Position numbers and translations under genes: made by a program. Below the pieces are notes generated by a model, which saw only the letters and a list, made by a program, of their open reading frames with translations, was not told where the DNA came from and did no database searches. Below, in pieces: positions 23,162 to 34,204 of a stretch of DNA of 64,000 bases. Source of the DNA: Hemerocallis citrina (taxonomy: Eukaryota > Streptophyta > Magnoliopsida > Asparagales > Asphodelaceae); the NCBI GenBank assembly GCA_017893485.1, contig CM030363.1:178944935-179008934 (forward strand), written 5' to 3'. How positions within the stretch are numbered: the stretch's first letter is position 1; each line of letters begins with the position of its first letter.

Positions 23162-23415
23162 TTAACATGTGAAAAACCTTTTCCATGACTGCCATGGCAG
23201 AAATCCACCTGCAATTACAACAATAATGAACCGATCATAAAACATGCACGTTAAATCGTTATCTATCTATTGAATCGTCATGTAATTTCTCTACGTATGA
23301 GTTAACGCATGAAACATGATTGTAAAAACATACCACAGTTAGGGTAACGAATGTAGTAATCGGCTTTGGGAAGCAGACCTGACCCTTTACAAACCTCGCA
23401 TTGTTTCTGAGCTAT
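23162..23415 (-). CDS. Cysteine-motif protein (DnaJ zinc-finger-like), last two exons
   Basis: Two minus-strand exons, 23334-23415 and 23162-23208, join in frame across a 125-bp intron (donor GTATGT, acceptor ATTGCAG). They encode a C-terminus with CEVCKGSGLLPKADYYIRYP followed by N-C-G-G and the tail FLPWQSWKRFFTC, then TAA. The CxxCxGSGL pattern plus the FLPWQSWKRFF ending resembles small plant plastid proteins with DnaJ-type cysteine-rich motifs (recalled family resemblance, not searched). The second CxxC reads YPNC, so one expected cysteine is tyrosine. Upstream exons would lie at higher coordinates; none was found before the copia complex at 24013. It may be a gene cut off by the insertion or a pseudogene. 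Confidence 0.5.
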
Positions 23416-24012
23416 CTGAAATGCGATAGAGATACAGCTACCTATAAGTTCAATTGTATGTCAACAAATGCGAAGAGTGATACTCATGAAAATCTAACAA
23501 CCGAAAGAAAGACAAATGTGGCATAACAAGAAGTGATATGTTTTTCCGGAAAACAAGGGCATGCTTCTAGACACATGACTGGAGTTATGCTACTCTCAGT
23601 TATCGCATCTTCAATTTTTACCAGACTTTCTGTAAGGTTAAGACAACTATAACTTGTATTTTTTTGTGTTTAATTAATATATTTCTCTATACATGTAGTA
23701 ACTTGATTCCTCATTTTTTGTAGATGGACATAGTATCCGTTTCTTTTTTAAGTATGTATGGATGAACTTTCGAGTAACACAGATGATGAGGTAAGAGGTT
23801 TTGCTGACAGTGCCTTTGATCATTCTCAATGCTTCCAAATGATACTTCCAAGGATATGAAGCCAAAGAAGCCAAATATGATCAAGATTGTCATCATCTGT
23901 GTCTCGAAGCCAAATATCAATTAATGAGAAGTTTTTAGAACAACAACAAGCAGATTGAAGAGAACCAATTAATGTACCATATTGTGTCACAACTCAAGCA
24001 GATTGATACAAC
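23416..24012. other. Gene-flanking DNA with a possible split terminal exon (+)
   Basis: No upstream exon of the minus-strand gene is evident. On the plus strand, after TTTTTAG at 23939, a frame rich in Gln/Asn/Lys (KQIEENQLMYHIVSQLKQID) runs into the copia insertion at 24013. Skipping the element and one target-site copy, it continues at 45835 for about ten codons (KVKKQANPK) to a TAG. This could be a host terminal exon split by the insertion. It is inferred only from frame continuity. Confidence 0.3.
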
Positions 24013-25428
24013 TAATAACTTTTCTCTTATTAGCTTGCAATCCACAATAGTTTTTTTTATTTTTTATTTTATTTTTTTATTATTTTGAGGGAAAAGGTGG
24101 AATCTGGCCACCCTATTTCATTAATAAGATTTCAACGAAACAAACCCAGAATACTGGGCCGAAGTACAAACTACAGGCAGAAAATAAAACATACATGAAG
24201 CAACATGACGCGTACAAACAACAAATCCCTCCAACAATCCTGGAGGGTGGGCCGACAAACCAGCTCGGTCCAGCAAAATTGTATGTACGTCAGTTTAGCT
24301 TCGTATAGTGCCTCCACGACACATGCACACCCACATGAAACAAGTCTGGCAGGATTTTATCACCCGCCGATCCCTGTCTTCACCTCACTGGGGGGACCCA
24401 TCTTTGGGTCCAAGCCACGCAGATCGACAACTGACCCCACGGTACATGCACAGTGATCGCACCCTCCCACCATCTCCACCACTCATCCTACAAACGTACC
24501 AGCAGCTCCCACAGCCGCTACCAAAGAGATAGCCGTGAAGTGGATACCTTCACCTCTCACACGATAGCGTTTTCTCAGACGATTTCTCACCTAAACAACT
24601 ATCTCGCTCACCCCACCAAACACCACATTCCAGGAGAGAGCGATGGAGAGGATACCTTCCCCTCTCTTACGCTCAAGCTCTTTCCGACGATTTCTTATCA
24701 CACAGACTTATCTCGACTCAAATTCCCAGTCCGAGCAAAGAGGCGACGCTGTTATGAGCCAGTGGCCTAAGCTGGAGGAAGCTCAATAGCTAGATAGTAG
24801 GCACTGTGAAGACTGCACCGGCGACATCGTATGACACTCCAGACCAACCATACCCTAACCCCACACCCCCACACCCCCAACACCAACCAACTACCGGCCT
24901 GGCCCCACGGGCCCCAAACTGAAACACCGACCTCACACACATGAACCTCAACTCCATGGTGTTGGCGACAACAGGCGTGGGAGGATGCTCTGGCGTGACA
25001 TAGTCGCTCCGCGACAGTTGAGACAAGTACCTCGGAAGTTGAGACAAGTGAGCGCACATCACGGAGGGACCCCATCTTTGGGCCTAAGCTCCGCAAACGT
25101 GCAAGACAACCTAATTTCCGGTATCTTCATACGCACTACCAACCCTCGCAGATCGCCATGAATGGCCCCGAGAGTGTGGACATGGTGGCAAGCGCGCAAA
25201 ACACTCGGTCACACATCTAGCAAATCATGGAGGGACCCCATCTCGAGTCCAACCCCACAATCGTACAAACCTACTTGCTTCACACCCCCAACCACAGCAA
25301 AAGCAAGCACTGACCCCATGCCGAACCACCGGCCTCACCCGGTAGGCATGGGGTCCACAATAGTTACATTTATACATAACTTTATTATAAGCACAGGCTT
25401 TGCCCGTATGTGACTATATACTTCTCTA
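24013..25428 (-). repeat. 3' LTR of copia-1, split by a retroposon
   Basis: The pieces 24013-24050 and 25364-25428 together equal the 103-bp 5' LTR at 45727-45829, including the shared GTATGTGACTA and TTATAAGCAC/TTACCAGCAC stretch. The intervening 24051-25353 is a later insertion. Confidence 0.85.
24051..25353 (-). mobile_element. Poly(A)-tailed retroposon (5'-truncated LINE-like)
   Basis: A 1303-bp insertion with a T-rich tract at its left end (24051-24085) and an exact target duplication TCCACAATAG at 24041-24050 and 25354-25363. On the minus strand it therefore ends in a poly(A)-like tail preceded by TTTCGTTGAAATCTTATTAATGAAAT, an ending often seen on plant LINE 3' regions. Long frames inside (for example 24767-25096 minus) match no reverse transcriptase I recognise, so it is either a 5'-truncated LINE or another retroposed sequence. 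GGACCCATCTTTGGG-like words recur at 24393, 25066 and 25231. Confidence 0.7.
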
Positions 25429-25438
25429 ATACTCCTCC

Positions 25439-26901
25439 TCAAGTTGGAGCATATATATCGTACATACCCAACTTGTTATTAATGAACTGTATCCTGGCTC
25501 TTGCAAGAGGCTTTGTGAGAGCATCAGCTAGCTGGTGATTAGTACGAATATGTTTAAATTCTATCTGAGGGGGCTCATAAGGAGTACCACTAATCTTGTT
25601 GTGAACCACATGATAGTCAACCTCAATATGTTCGGTTCGTTCATGAAACACAGTATTAGTGACTATATGGATGACGGACTGACTGTCACAATAAATACGC
25701 ATCAATTGATACTGAAGAACCTCCAACTCAGTAAGTAATCATTTGATCCATGTCATTTCACATGTGAGGTCAGCCATAGCACGATACTCAGATTCTGCAT
25801 TCGATCGAGACACCACAGTTTGTTTCTTACTCTTCCATGAAACTAAGTTTCTGCAACAAATACACAATACCCAGTGGTGGATCTCCTAGTCGTTGGGCAG
25901 CCAGCCCAGTTAGCATCTGACCAACCAGTAATACGACAATGTCACCATCAGTATACAACAACCCTTTGCCAGGGGAGCTCTTCAAATACTGAAGAATTCT
26001 CATAACCGCATTCCAATGGCTTGTACGGGGAGATGCCATAAACTGACTTTCCATGCTAACTGAATATGCAATATCAGGACGAATGACTGTGAGACAATTC
26101 AGTTTTTCCACAAGTCTCCTATATCTCTCTGGATCCACCAACAGGACACCCTAATCTGGCAACAACTTGAAATTTGGATCCATAGGGGTGTGTGATGGCC
26201 TGCATCCGAGCATACCGCTTTCGGTAAGTATGTCCAACACATACTTTCTCTGTGATAAACAAATTTCCTGCTTAGATCAAGCAATTTGAATCCCCAAGAA
26301 ATACTTTAGTCGTCCGAGATCCTTAGTTCGAAATTTCTGTTGAATATATGACTTCAAATCTTGAATACCATTCTAATCATCTCCTGTAATTACAATGTCG
26401 TTAACATATACAACTAAAATAATCCTCTTCCCTTGATGATGTCGATAGAACATAATATGATCATTATCACTCATCCTCAATCCAAAACTCGTAACAACCT
26501 CAATGAAACGGTCAAACCAAGCACGGGGAGACTGTTTGATTCCATACAAAGATCGTTTCAAGAAACAAATTTTAGTGGGCTCAACTTTACTAACAAAACC
26601 GGGGGCTGCTTCATATAAACCTCCTCCTCAAGAATGCCATTGAGAAATGTATTTTGACATCAAGTTGGTGGAGTGGCCAATGAAATCGAGCAGCCAATGA
26701 AATAATGATCCGAACATAAGGCATTTTGACCATAGGAGAGAATGTCTCATCATAATCAATGTCATAGGTATGTGAATTACCTTTGGCAACCAATCTTGCT
26801 TTTAGGCGAGCTAGTGAACCATCTGGGTTTACTTTAATCGTATTTACAACCAACACAACGTTTGCCAGATGGAAGGTTAACAAGATTCCAAGTACCATTT
26901 T
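25439..26901 (-). pseudogene. Copia-1 RT and RNase H remnant
   Basis: Pieces in several minus-strand frames: RNase H at 25439-25726 (IYCDSQSVIHIVTNTVFHER, HIRTNHQLADALTKPL), the connection region at 25827-26141 (VEKLNCLTVIRPDIAYSVS), RT at 26373-26561 (KRSLYGIKQSPRAWFDRF, VVYVNDIVITGDD) and the RT start at 26611-26901 (RLVAKGNSHTYDIDYDETFS). The catalytic YVDD box reads YVND. The reading path is cut at 26901 by copia-2 and resumes at 35684. Confidence 0.85.
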
Positions 26902-28328
26902 TGTTGGATCCTGTAGGTAAGGCAAGAAACACTAGAGGGGGGGGGGGGTGAATAGTATTGTATAAAAAATAATTGTGGAATTGAAAGTTATCTTATGTCC
27001 AGTTGAATGTAAAAGAGATATCAGTCGACTGGGGCGTCAGAGTAAAAGAGTATTTTAGACGATTGTTATATCAGTCTGATCAGTCGACTTAGGATGGAGA
27101 TCCATTCGATTTACCAGAAAGATTTCGAGCAAACTGAAATGCAAGTAATGAAAAGAGTTCAAAGAGATACAACCACAGAGATACCAATCATAGAGTACAC
27201 ACGATGTATCCTGGTTCGGTCCTTTCGACCTACATCTAGTCCCCAAGCAACCCACTTAAGATTTTCAACTATTCTTGAAAATGTACAAGAATACCCTACA
27301 GCGTTAGACAACAATCTTGTCCAACCCGTAGTCCTCTCTCACCACTAGAGAGGGCAAACCCACTCTTCCACCAAGAGTGAAAAACTGACTCTACATCCTA
27401 GAGTCCTACTCTCCAACCGAGAGGAACCACTCTCACAACCGAGAGTAAAAAAAAACAATAAAGATGTTTACAATCAACCTATAGCCTTGTAGTGTTTGTG
27501 ATTTTGCAAGTGGCTATTCGGTCAACTTTTGAATTCAGTCCAAAACGAATTCGATGTTATGCTGGACTGAAATCAGAGAACCAAGACTTAGAGATTAGAG
27601 TGCTTTGTATGAAAAACATTTTCTCTTGAAAGAAAAAATACTTAAACTTTTCTCAAAAATTCTTGGAACCTTTCCATGGTGATTCTAAGGCTCTATTTAT
27701 AGAGTAAAATCCCTAGACGTTGTAGAAACAGTTCCCACAACTGTTTAACAATGGATATAATTTTTTAAATTCAAAAATATAAGTTTTGAAATCAGTAAAC
27801 TGTCAAAACGACTTGAACAGTCGACTGGGTTGCCGTTATGAGTCGACTGGCCAGAGTTTGAAGAAGATCAGACAGTTTTGTACAGATTCAGTCGACTGGT
27901 CCTTAACGGCAGTCGACTGGTACTCAACAGCTGATCTAGTTCAAGCTGTTTCGACCTTTAGATTTTGTAAGACACACAGTTATAAAATTATGTGTGAGTG
28001 TGTGTGTGTGACAAGACTGTACATCAGTCTAAGACTCAACAAAGAGAAAATTACATTTATTTTTACAAGACACAAAATATAAGACATTTAAGCTTTGGTC
28101 TTGACTTGAGTCTTGAGTCTTAAGTCTTGAGTGAAGTTTTAGCCATTGTCTTTGTGTGAAGCTTTGCTTGATCATTCTTCAGCTTTAGAACATTGTGACT
28201 TGCTTGATCAATTTGCTTTGAGGCCTTTGTGTATCATACTTGATAAACTTTGATACAACCTGCAATATATGAGAAATAGCACAACAAACTTTACATTGTT
28301 TTGTAATCATCAAAATCAGGAATCAACA
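26902..28328 (-). repeat. 3' LTR of copia-2
   Basis: The LTR is 1427 bp; on the minus strand it follows the purine tract AAAAAGGGGGAGAA (28329-28342). It lacks about 65 bp present in the other LTR around 34356-34425. It contains a 12-G run near 26937 and several CAGTCGACTGG motifs. Confidence 0.9.
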
Positions 28329-28342
28329 TTCTCCCCCTTTTT

Positions 28343-29184
28343 GATGATGACAACACAATAGCTTACAATAATGGAAATAGATATTACACATGCTCCCCCT
28401 ATCAAATGTACAACATGCATAGGTTTAAAAGTATGCAGAAAGAAATGCTACTCAACATGCATAGGTTTATAAAACATGCACAAAGATATGCTACTCAGAA
28501 CAAAACAACACATAACAAAGATATGCGACTCAAAACAAAATAACACATAACAAAGCAACACATACTAGCTCTTTTTCTCTCCCTTTGTCATCAACAAAAA
28601 CAAAAACAAAATAGGAGGGAAAAAATATATAGCAATGCAAGAGAACAAAAGATAACAAATAAAGCCAAGTTTTAGACATAGAATAAAACTAAACCAAGTT
28701 TATACATGGAAACTTAAAAGACAAAGTTCAAAACATTACATAAAAGTAGAAAATACATTAAAATCGAAAAAGCAACTCATCAATCTTCTTCATATCTGGG
28801 AGACAAGGATAAGGTAAAAGTGAAAGAAAGGGGGTAGGTTTAGGGTTTTTACACAGGAATGTATGGCTGAGATCAAGGAGAGGGATAACAACGGCTCAGA
28901 TATGGTCAAAGAACAGTAAAAAAGTGAACAGTCGCCTCAAAAGATGTGCCAAAATTTGAATTTGAAGAAAATTGATTCGCGACAGTCGTCTGGTCTTAGA
29001 GGGCAGTCGACTTAGTCGAGGGCAAAATAAAAAACGAACATAGCACTAATAGAATTGGTCAGTCGACTGGGTACTGTGCACAGTCGACTGTCCAGAGCAT
29101 AAAACTCAGACAAAAACTTAGAAAAATAAAGATAATTGGCAGTCGACTGGAAAATACTTGTAAGTCGACTTACCAGAGAAAAAT
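28343..29184 (-). other. Copia-2 3' spacer
   Basis: There is no long open frame between the RNase H stop and the purine tract. It holds five GTCGAC-centred palindromes (about 29003-29165). SIRE-lineage elements often carry an extra envelope-like region here; none is visible. Confidence 0.6.
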
Positions 29185-30641
29185 TCAAGAAACATCATGA
29201 AAACTACAAATCCCTAGTTCTCTCCTTAAGGTGATAAATGTGTCTTCCTTAAGTGGTTTAGTAAAAATATCTGCTACTTGTTTATCAGTAGAAATAAAGT
29301 CTAAAGAAATATCTCCCTTTAAAACATGATCACGTAGAAAATGATGTCGAATATCAATATGTTTCGTACATGAGTGTTGAACCGGATTTTTAGATAAGTT
29401 AATGGCACTGGTATTGTCACACATTATAGCAGGTTTTTCAATCGAAATACCATAGTCTAATAAGGATTGTTTCATCCACAAAATTTGGGCACAAGCCAAA
29501 CTTGCAGCGATATTCAGCTTCTGTAGTAGATAGGGATACCGAATTTGCTTCTTACTGCACCAAGAGACTAGTGAAGGTCCCAAAAAGTGACACGTCCCAC
29601 TAGTGCTCTTGCGGTCAGTTTTACTACCGACAAAATCTGCATCACTATATGACAAAAGTTGAAAGTTATCGGTGCGTGGATAAAATAGACCATATTCAGA
29701 CGTGCCTTTAAGGTATCTTAAAATACGTTTCACAGCTTTTAAGTGAGACTCTTTAGGACTTGACTGATATCTAGCACACAAACATACACTAAACATAATG
29801 TCCGGTCTACTAGCAGTTATATATAAGAGTGAGCTAATCATACCTCGATAGAGTTTTTGATCGACACTCTTACCTAATTCATCTTTGTCAAGGGTAGTGA
29901 TAGTAGCCATAGGTGTGGTCTTACTACTCGTGCTATCCATGTTAAACCGTTTGAGTAATTCCTTAGCATATTTTCCTTGATTAATAAATATGCTATTATG
30001 TGACTGCTTAATTTGTAGTCTAAGAAAATAATTGAGTTCACCCATGTGACTCATCTCAAACTTATTTTTCATGGTGTTAGCAAATTCTTGACATAGATTA
30101 CTATTAGTAGAACCAAAAATTATGTCATCTACATATATTTGCATGATCAAAATATCGGTCTTAATTCTCCTAATAAACAAAGTAGTATCTACTTTACCTA
30201 TTTCAAAACCCGTTTCTAAAAGAAAAGTCTTCAATCGATCATACCAAGTACGAGGTGCTTGTTTAAGACCATATAAAGCCTTTTTCAATTTAAAAACGTG
30301 GTTTGGGAATTTTCATATTCAAAACCTGGTGGTTGCTTAACATAAACATCTTCTTTTATAATTCCATTAAGAAAAGCATTTTTAACATCCATTTGAAAAA
30401 GTGTAAAATTTATAAAATAAGCAAAAGATAATAAGATACGAATTGATTCTAATCTAGCAACAGGAGCATATGTTTCATCAAAATCTATGCCTTCTTCTTG
30501 ATTATACCCTTGAGCAACTAGTCTAGCTTTGTTCCTAACAACTTGTCCTGAATCATCTAACTTATTCTTGAATACCCATTTGGTACCAATTATTGTATGA
30601 TCAGGAGGCCGTGGAACTAAATCCCATACATCATTCCTTAT
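29185..30641 (-). pseudogene. Copia-2 reverse transcriptase and RNase H
   Basis: A long frame at 29185-30288 contains KKALYGLKQAPRTWYDRLKT, the intact catalytic box IYVDDIIFGST, the connection block SLLYITASRPDIMFSVCLCA and RNase H (SDADFVGSKTDRKSTSGTCH; TDKQVADIFTKPL). The upstream part of RT (about 30290-30641, including [20 protein letters not shown]) continues in another frame, so at least one shift separates them. The catalytic aspartates are present, but the polyprotein is not continuous. Confidence 0.85.
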
Positions 30642-30644
30642 AAA

Positions 30645-31870
30645 TTAGTTTAACTCATCTTGCATGGCATTCATCCAAAATTCATTCTCACAAGCTTCTT
30701 GTATATTCTTCGGCTCAAAATCCAACAAGAAAGCTGTGTGAAAGAACATGTTAACATGTGATCTTGTCTGAATACCATGTGAAATGTCACCAATTATTAA
30801 GTCATGAGGATGATCTCTAACTTCAACAAAAGATTTTGGTAAAGTTGGACACATCACAACAGGATCAGTCGACTTGACCAATCCATAGTCGACTGATTTA
30901 CAGCAGTCAACTTGACTTCCTTATCAGTCGACTTATCCGCAAGGCTAGTTTGCTCTAAAGATGTAATTACTTTATTTAAAGGTGATGAATCAGTTTCATC
31001 ATCTTCAATTAAAGTCGATGAAGACAGAGATTCATCAAATGCAACATGCATGGATTCTTCAATAGTCATTGTTGACTTGTTGAAGATCCTATATGCCTTA
31101 CTCCTATTTGAGTATCCTATAAAGATACCCTCATTAGATTTAGGATCAAACTTATCTAAATTATCCTTAGTGTTCAGAATAAAATACTTACAACCAAATA
31201 TTTTGAAGTAAGAGACCTTAGGAATTCTATCAAAAAATAGCTTATAACATGTTTTCTTTAGCTTAGGCCTAATCAAAATTCTATTTAAAACATAACAAGC
31301 TGTAGCAACGGCTTCAGCCCAAAAATACTTAGGTAAATTGCTTTCAACAAGCATGGTACGTGCACATTCTTGCAAAGTCCTATTCTTCCTTTCAACCACT
31401 CTATTTTTCGGTGAAGCTTGAGGAAATGCAAACGAATGAGTTATACCATTCTTGTTGCAATATTCTGCAAACGTTTCATTTTCAAGTTCTCCACCATGAT
31501 CACTTCTAATAGTGACTATGGTTAGAGACTTTTAATTTTGAATTCATTTACAAAAATTAGCAAATTCTACAAAAGCATCCTTCTTATGTTTTAAAAAGAA
31601 AGTCCAAGTGAATCGTGAAAAATCGTCTACTAAAACAAACACATACCTACTTTTATTTAAAGAAGCAACTCTAGTAGGGCCAAATAAATCCATGTGGATT
31701 AATTCGAGCGGCCTACTAGTAGAAATTATTTCTTTTTTTGTTTTAAAAGTAGATTTAATTTGTTTACCTAGTTGACATGCATCACATAACTTATCATTTT
31801 TAAAGGATAGTCTTGGCAGCCCTTTAACTAGGTTGTACTTAGATAATTTAGAGAGATTTTTCATATTCAT
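30645..31870 (-). pseudogene. Copia-2 integrase
   Basis: The pieces are 31544-31870 (GLPRLSFKNDKLCDACQLGK, the pre-integrase zinc region, then LELIHMDLFGPTRVASLNKS with the first catalytic aspartate and VLVDDFSRFTW) and 30854-31399 (MVERKNRTLQECARTMLVES, next to the catalytic glutamate, then YFKIFGCKYFILNTKDNLDK and a GYSNRSKAYRIFN tail). A stop near 31532 and shifts interrupt it. Three GTCGAC palindromes fall in the linker at 30869-30931. Confidence 0.85.
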
Positions 31871-31984
31871 ATGGCCAAAATGTTTATGCCATAGCCAAGA
31901 ATCATTATTAGAAGCTACTAAGCAAAAATCATTCGAAAAATCATATGCCTTTAAACATAGTTCATAAATGTTATTTTTCCTAAA

Positions 31985-32330
31985 TCATTTTAAAAATATA
32001 TTTTGCATGGTAGAATCATAAATTAAGCATGCATCTTTTTCAAACATGATTTTATAACTCTTATTACATAGTTGGCTAATACTCAACAAGTTATGCTTAA
32101 GTCCACTAACTAATAAAACATCTTCTATAGAAGGGTTAGTGTACTTACCGACCATACCAATTCCAATGACCTTTCCTTTGTTGTTATCACCAAAAGTGAC
32201 TGTTCCTCCATCAAAGTCTTGAATGGAAGATAGGAGGTTGGTATGACCAGTCATGTGCTTTGAGCATCTGCTGTCAAGTATCCAACGATCTCTCTTAGGT
32301 ACCTATAAAATATTCAATGTGAATATGGTA
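31985..32330 (-). pseudogene. Copia-2 protease remnant
   Basis: The protease signature is recognisable as DSRCSKHMTGH where copia elements normally have DSG-CSxHMTG, so the catalytic-loop glycine is arginine. It is followed by GGTVTFGDNNKGKVIGIG and LLVSGLKHNLLSISQLC. The frame ends at 31985. Confidence 0.75.
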
Positions 32331-32589
32331 CCCTTTTCATTGGGTCCAAAATAGATGAGTTTTTTGGAAACCAAACCCAAGAAGAGTTTGATTTTCCACC
32401 ATATGCAGAAATATAATTAGTAGAATTACATATAGTAAGCATATATGAATTAATATAAGCAATTCTATCTTTCGGACTGCGGTTGACTGGAACCCATATA
32501 TTTTTGCTCTGTCCAGTCGACTTTATTATACCTTTCAGTCGACTGTGACTGATATGCAGTCGACTGTGAGGTAGTATATGTCAACTTAT

Positions 32590-34177
32590 CTAAGGTGCTT
32601 GTCTCGTTGAATGAGACTCAGTACCTCTGGAAAGGCGACTGATTGGTGGGTTCAGTCGACTGGTCTGAACTATAGATTTATCTTTATCATGAAAACTTAC
32701 AGTTTTAGGCTTTTCAAAAGACTCATAAAGTTTATGCTTAACACTGAAAATAGATACAAGTTTATTTACACTAGTGTTCTTGGAAGCATGAGATTTTTCA
32801 AGAGATTTTTGAAAACCAAGTTCAAACCTTTTATTGGATTGAACTTGATTTTGAAGAACATCGATCATTTAAATTCTCCTTTCCTTTATTAAATTTAGAT
32901 ACATTCTTGGATATCTCTCCATAATCTTTCTTTAGAGATACAAGATCTATATCTAAATTAGAAAGACGAGAATTTAAAGATTTCACTTCTTTATCAAGGT
33001 TAAAATTCTCTTGAGAAAGTGTTTGATTCACTTTCTCCAAGTTCTTAACTCTAATTTTTTCTTTTTTAAGTTCTTGAAAAATCTCGTTGAAAGCATTAAG
33101 TAAATCATTAGAGTCATAGTCATTACTTACTTAATTTTGAGATGTCATAAAACACACATTAGCAACCTCGTTTGTCTCTTCATTTTCTTCTTCCGATGAA
33201 GAGTCGCTATCATCCCAAGTTGCTTAGTACGCCTTTTTGTTCTTCATGAACTTGTTCTTTGTGTACTTGTCCTTCTTGAAGTTGGATGCCTTTTCCTTAG
33301 GTTTCACGTTCTCTAGTGGTCAATTCTTCTTCATATGGCCTGTTTTGTTACACCTGAAACAAGTTGGAGGTTCATTAGATTCCTTAGATTTTGAATTAAA
33401 CTTACCTTTCCTTAGGAACTTTTTGAACTTTCTCGTGAACATGGCAATCTCTTCCTCATCTTCTTCATCATCCTCGGAGTCCGATATGGCCTTGAATGCT
33501 AGTGTCTTCTTCTTGGATTGTTGAGGTTCTTGATCCTTCTTGCGCTCTTCAAGTTGTACCTCATACGCCATAAGATTTCTCACAAGATTCTCAAGAGAAA
33601 GTTGTGTTAAATCGTTGGCCTCTTCTATGGCGATGGTCTTCTTCTCCCATTTGGGGGTTAGTGCACGAAGTACCTTCCTCACCATCTCGGCTTGAGTGTA
33701 CGTCTTTCCAAGTACCACAAGTGAATTGGTAATGTCAGTGAACCTTGTAATCATCTCAGACACATTCTCATTCTCCTTCATGTGGAACATTTCAAACCTG
33801 TGAACAAGAACAAATATTTTAGATTCTTTTACTTTATTTGTTCCTTCATGAGTTACCTTGAGTGTGTGCCAAATTTGATGTGCGGTTGTTGCATTGGACA
33901 CACGGTTGAACTCCTCCTTTGTAAGGGCACAAAACAGCGCATTCATTGCCTTTGCATTGTTCATTATTTGGTTCTTCATGTCGTCGTTCCATTGTGCATA
34001 TGGAATGGTAGGAGCGGTGTACTCGGTCTCTGTCATGTTACATATTTCATAGTTGATGGACAGAAGGTAGATCTTCATTTTACACTTCCAGTAGTTGTAA
34101 TTGGTTCCATCGAAAAGGGGTGGCCTTTGTGTAGATTGGCCTTCATAGTATTGATTTGCATTAGAAGTAGTTGCCAT
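32590..34177 (-). pseudogene. Copia-2 Gag with coiled-coil tail
   Basis: Gag starts at ATGGCAACTACTTCTAATGC near 34177, just inside the primer site. It contains the UBN2-type capsid (RPPLFDGTNYNYWKCKMKIY ... IWHTLKVTHEGTNKVKESKI), an acidic stretch, a basic stretch and the zinc knuckle CFRCNKTGHMKKN. A stop near 33227 interrupts the acidic WDDSDSSSEEE segment; a coiled coil follows (32831-33040, VNQTLSQENFNLDKEVKSLN). The final part (32590-32868) carries Arg-Leu pairs encoded by GTCGAC-type palindromes. Confidence 0.8.
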
Positions 34178-34190
34178 TGCACTGAACCAG

Positions 34191-34202
34191 GCTCTGATAC
34201 CA
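34191..34202 (-). promoter_or_regulatory. Primer binding site of copia-2
   Basis: On the minus strand TGGTATCAGAGC lies two bases inside the 5' LTR, complementary to the initiator tRNA-Met 3' end. Confidence 0.88.
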
Positions 34203-34204
34203 AG

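Noticed and set aside
24767..25096. 110-codon minus-strand frame in the retroposon
   Set aside because: Cys/Val/Trp-rich, overlaps another frame, no known domain; most likely chance in a GC-richer stretch.
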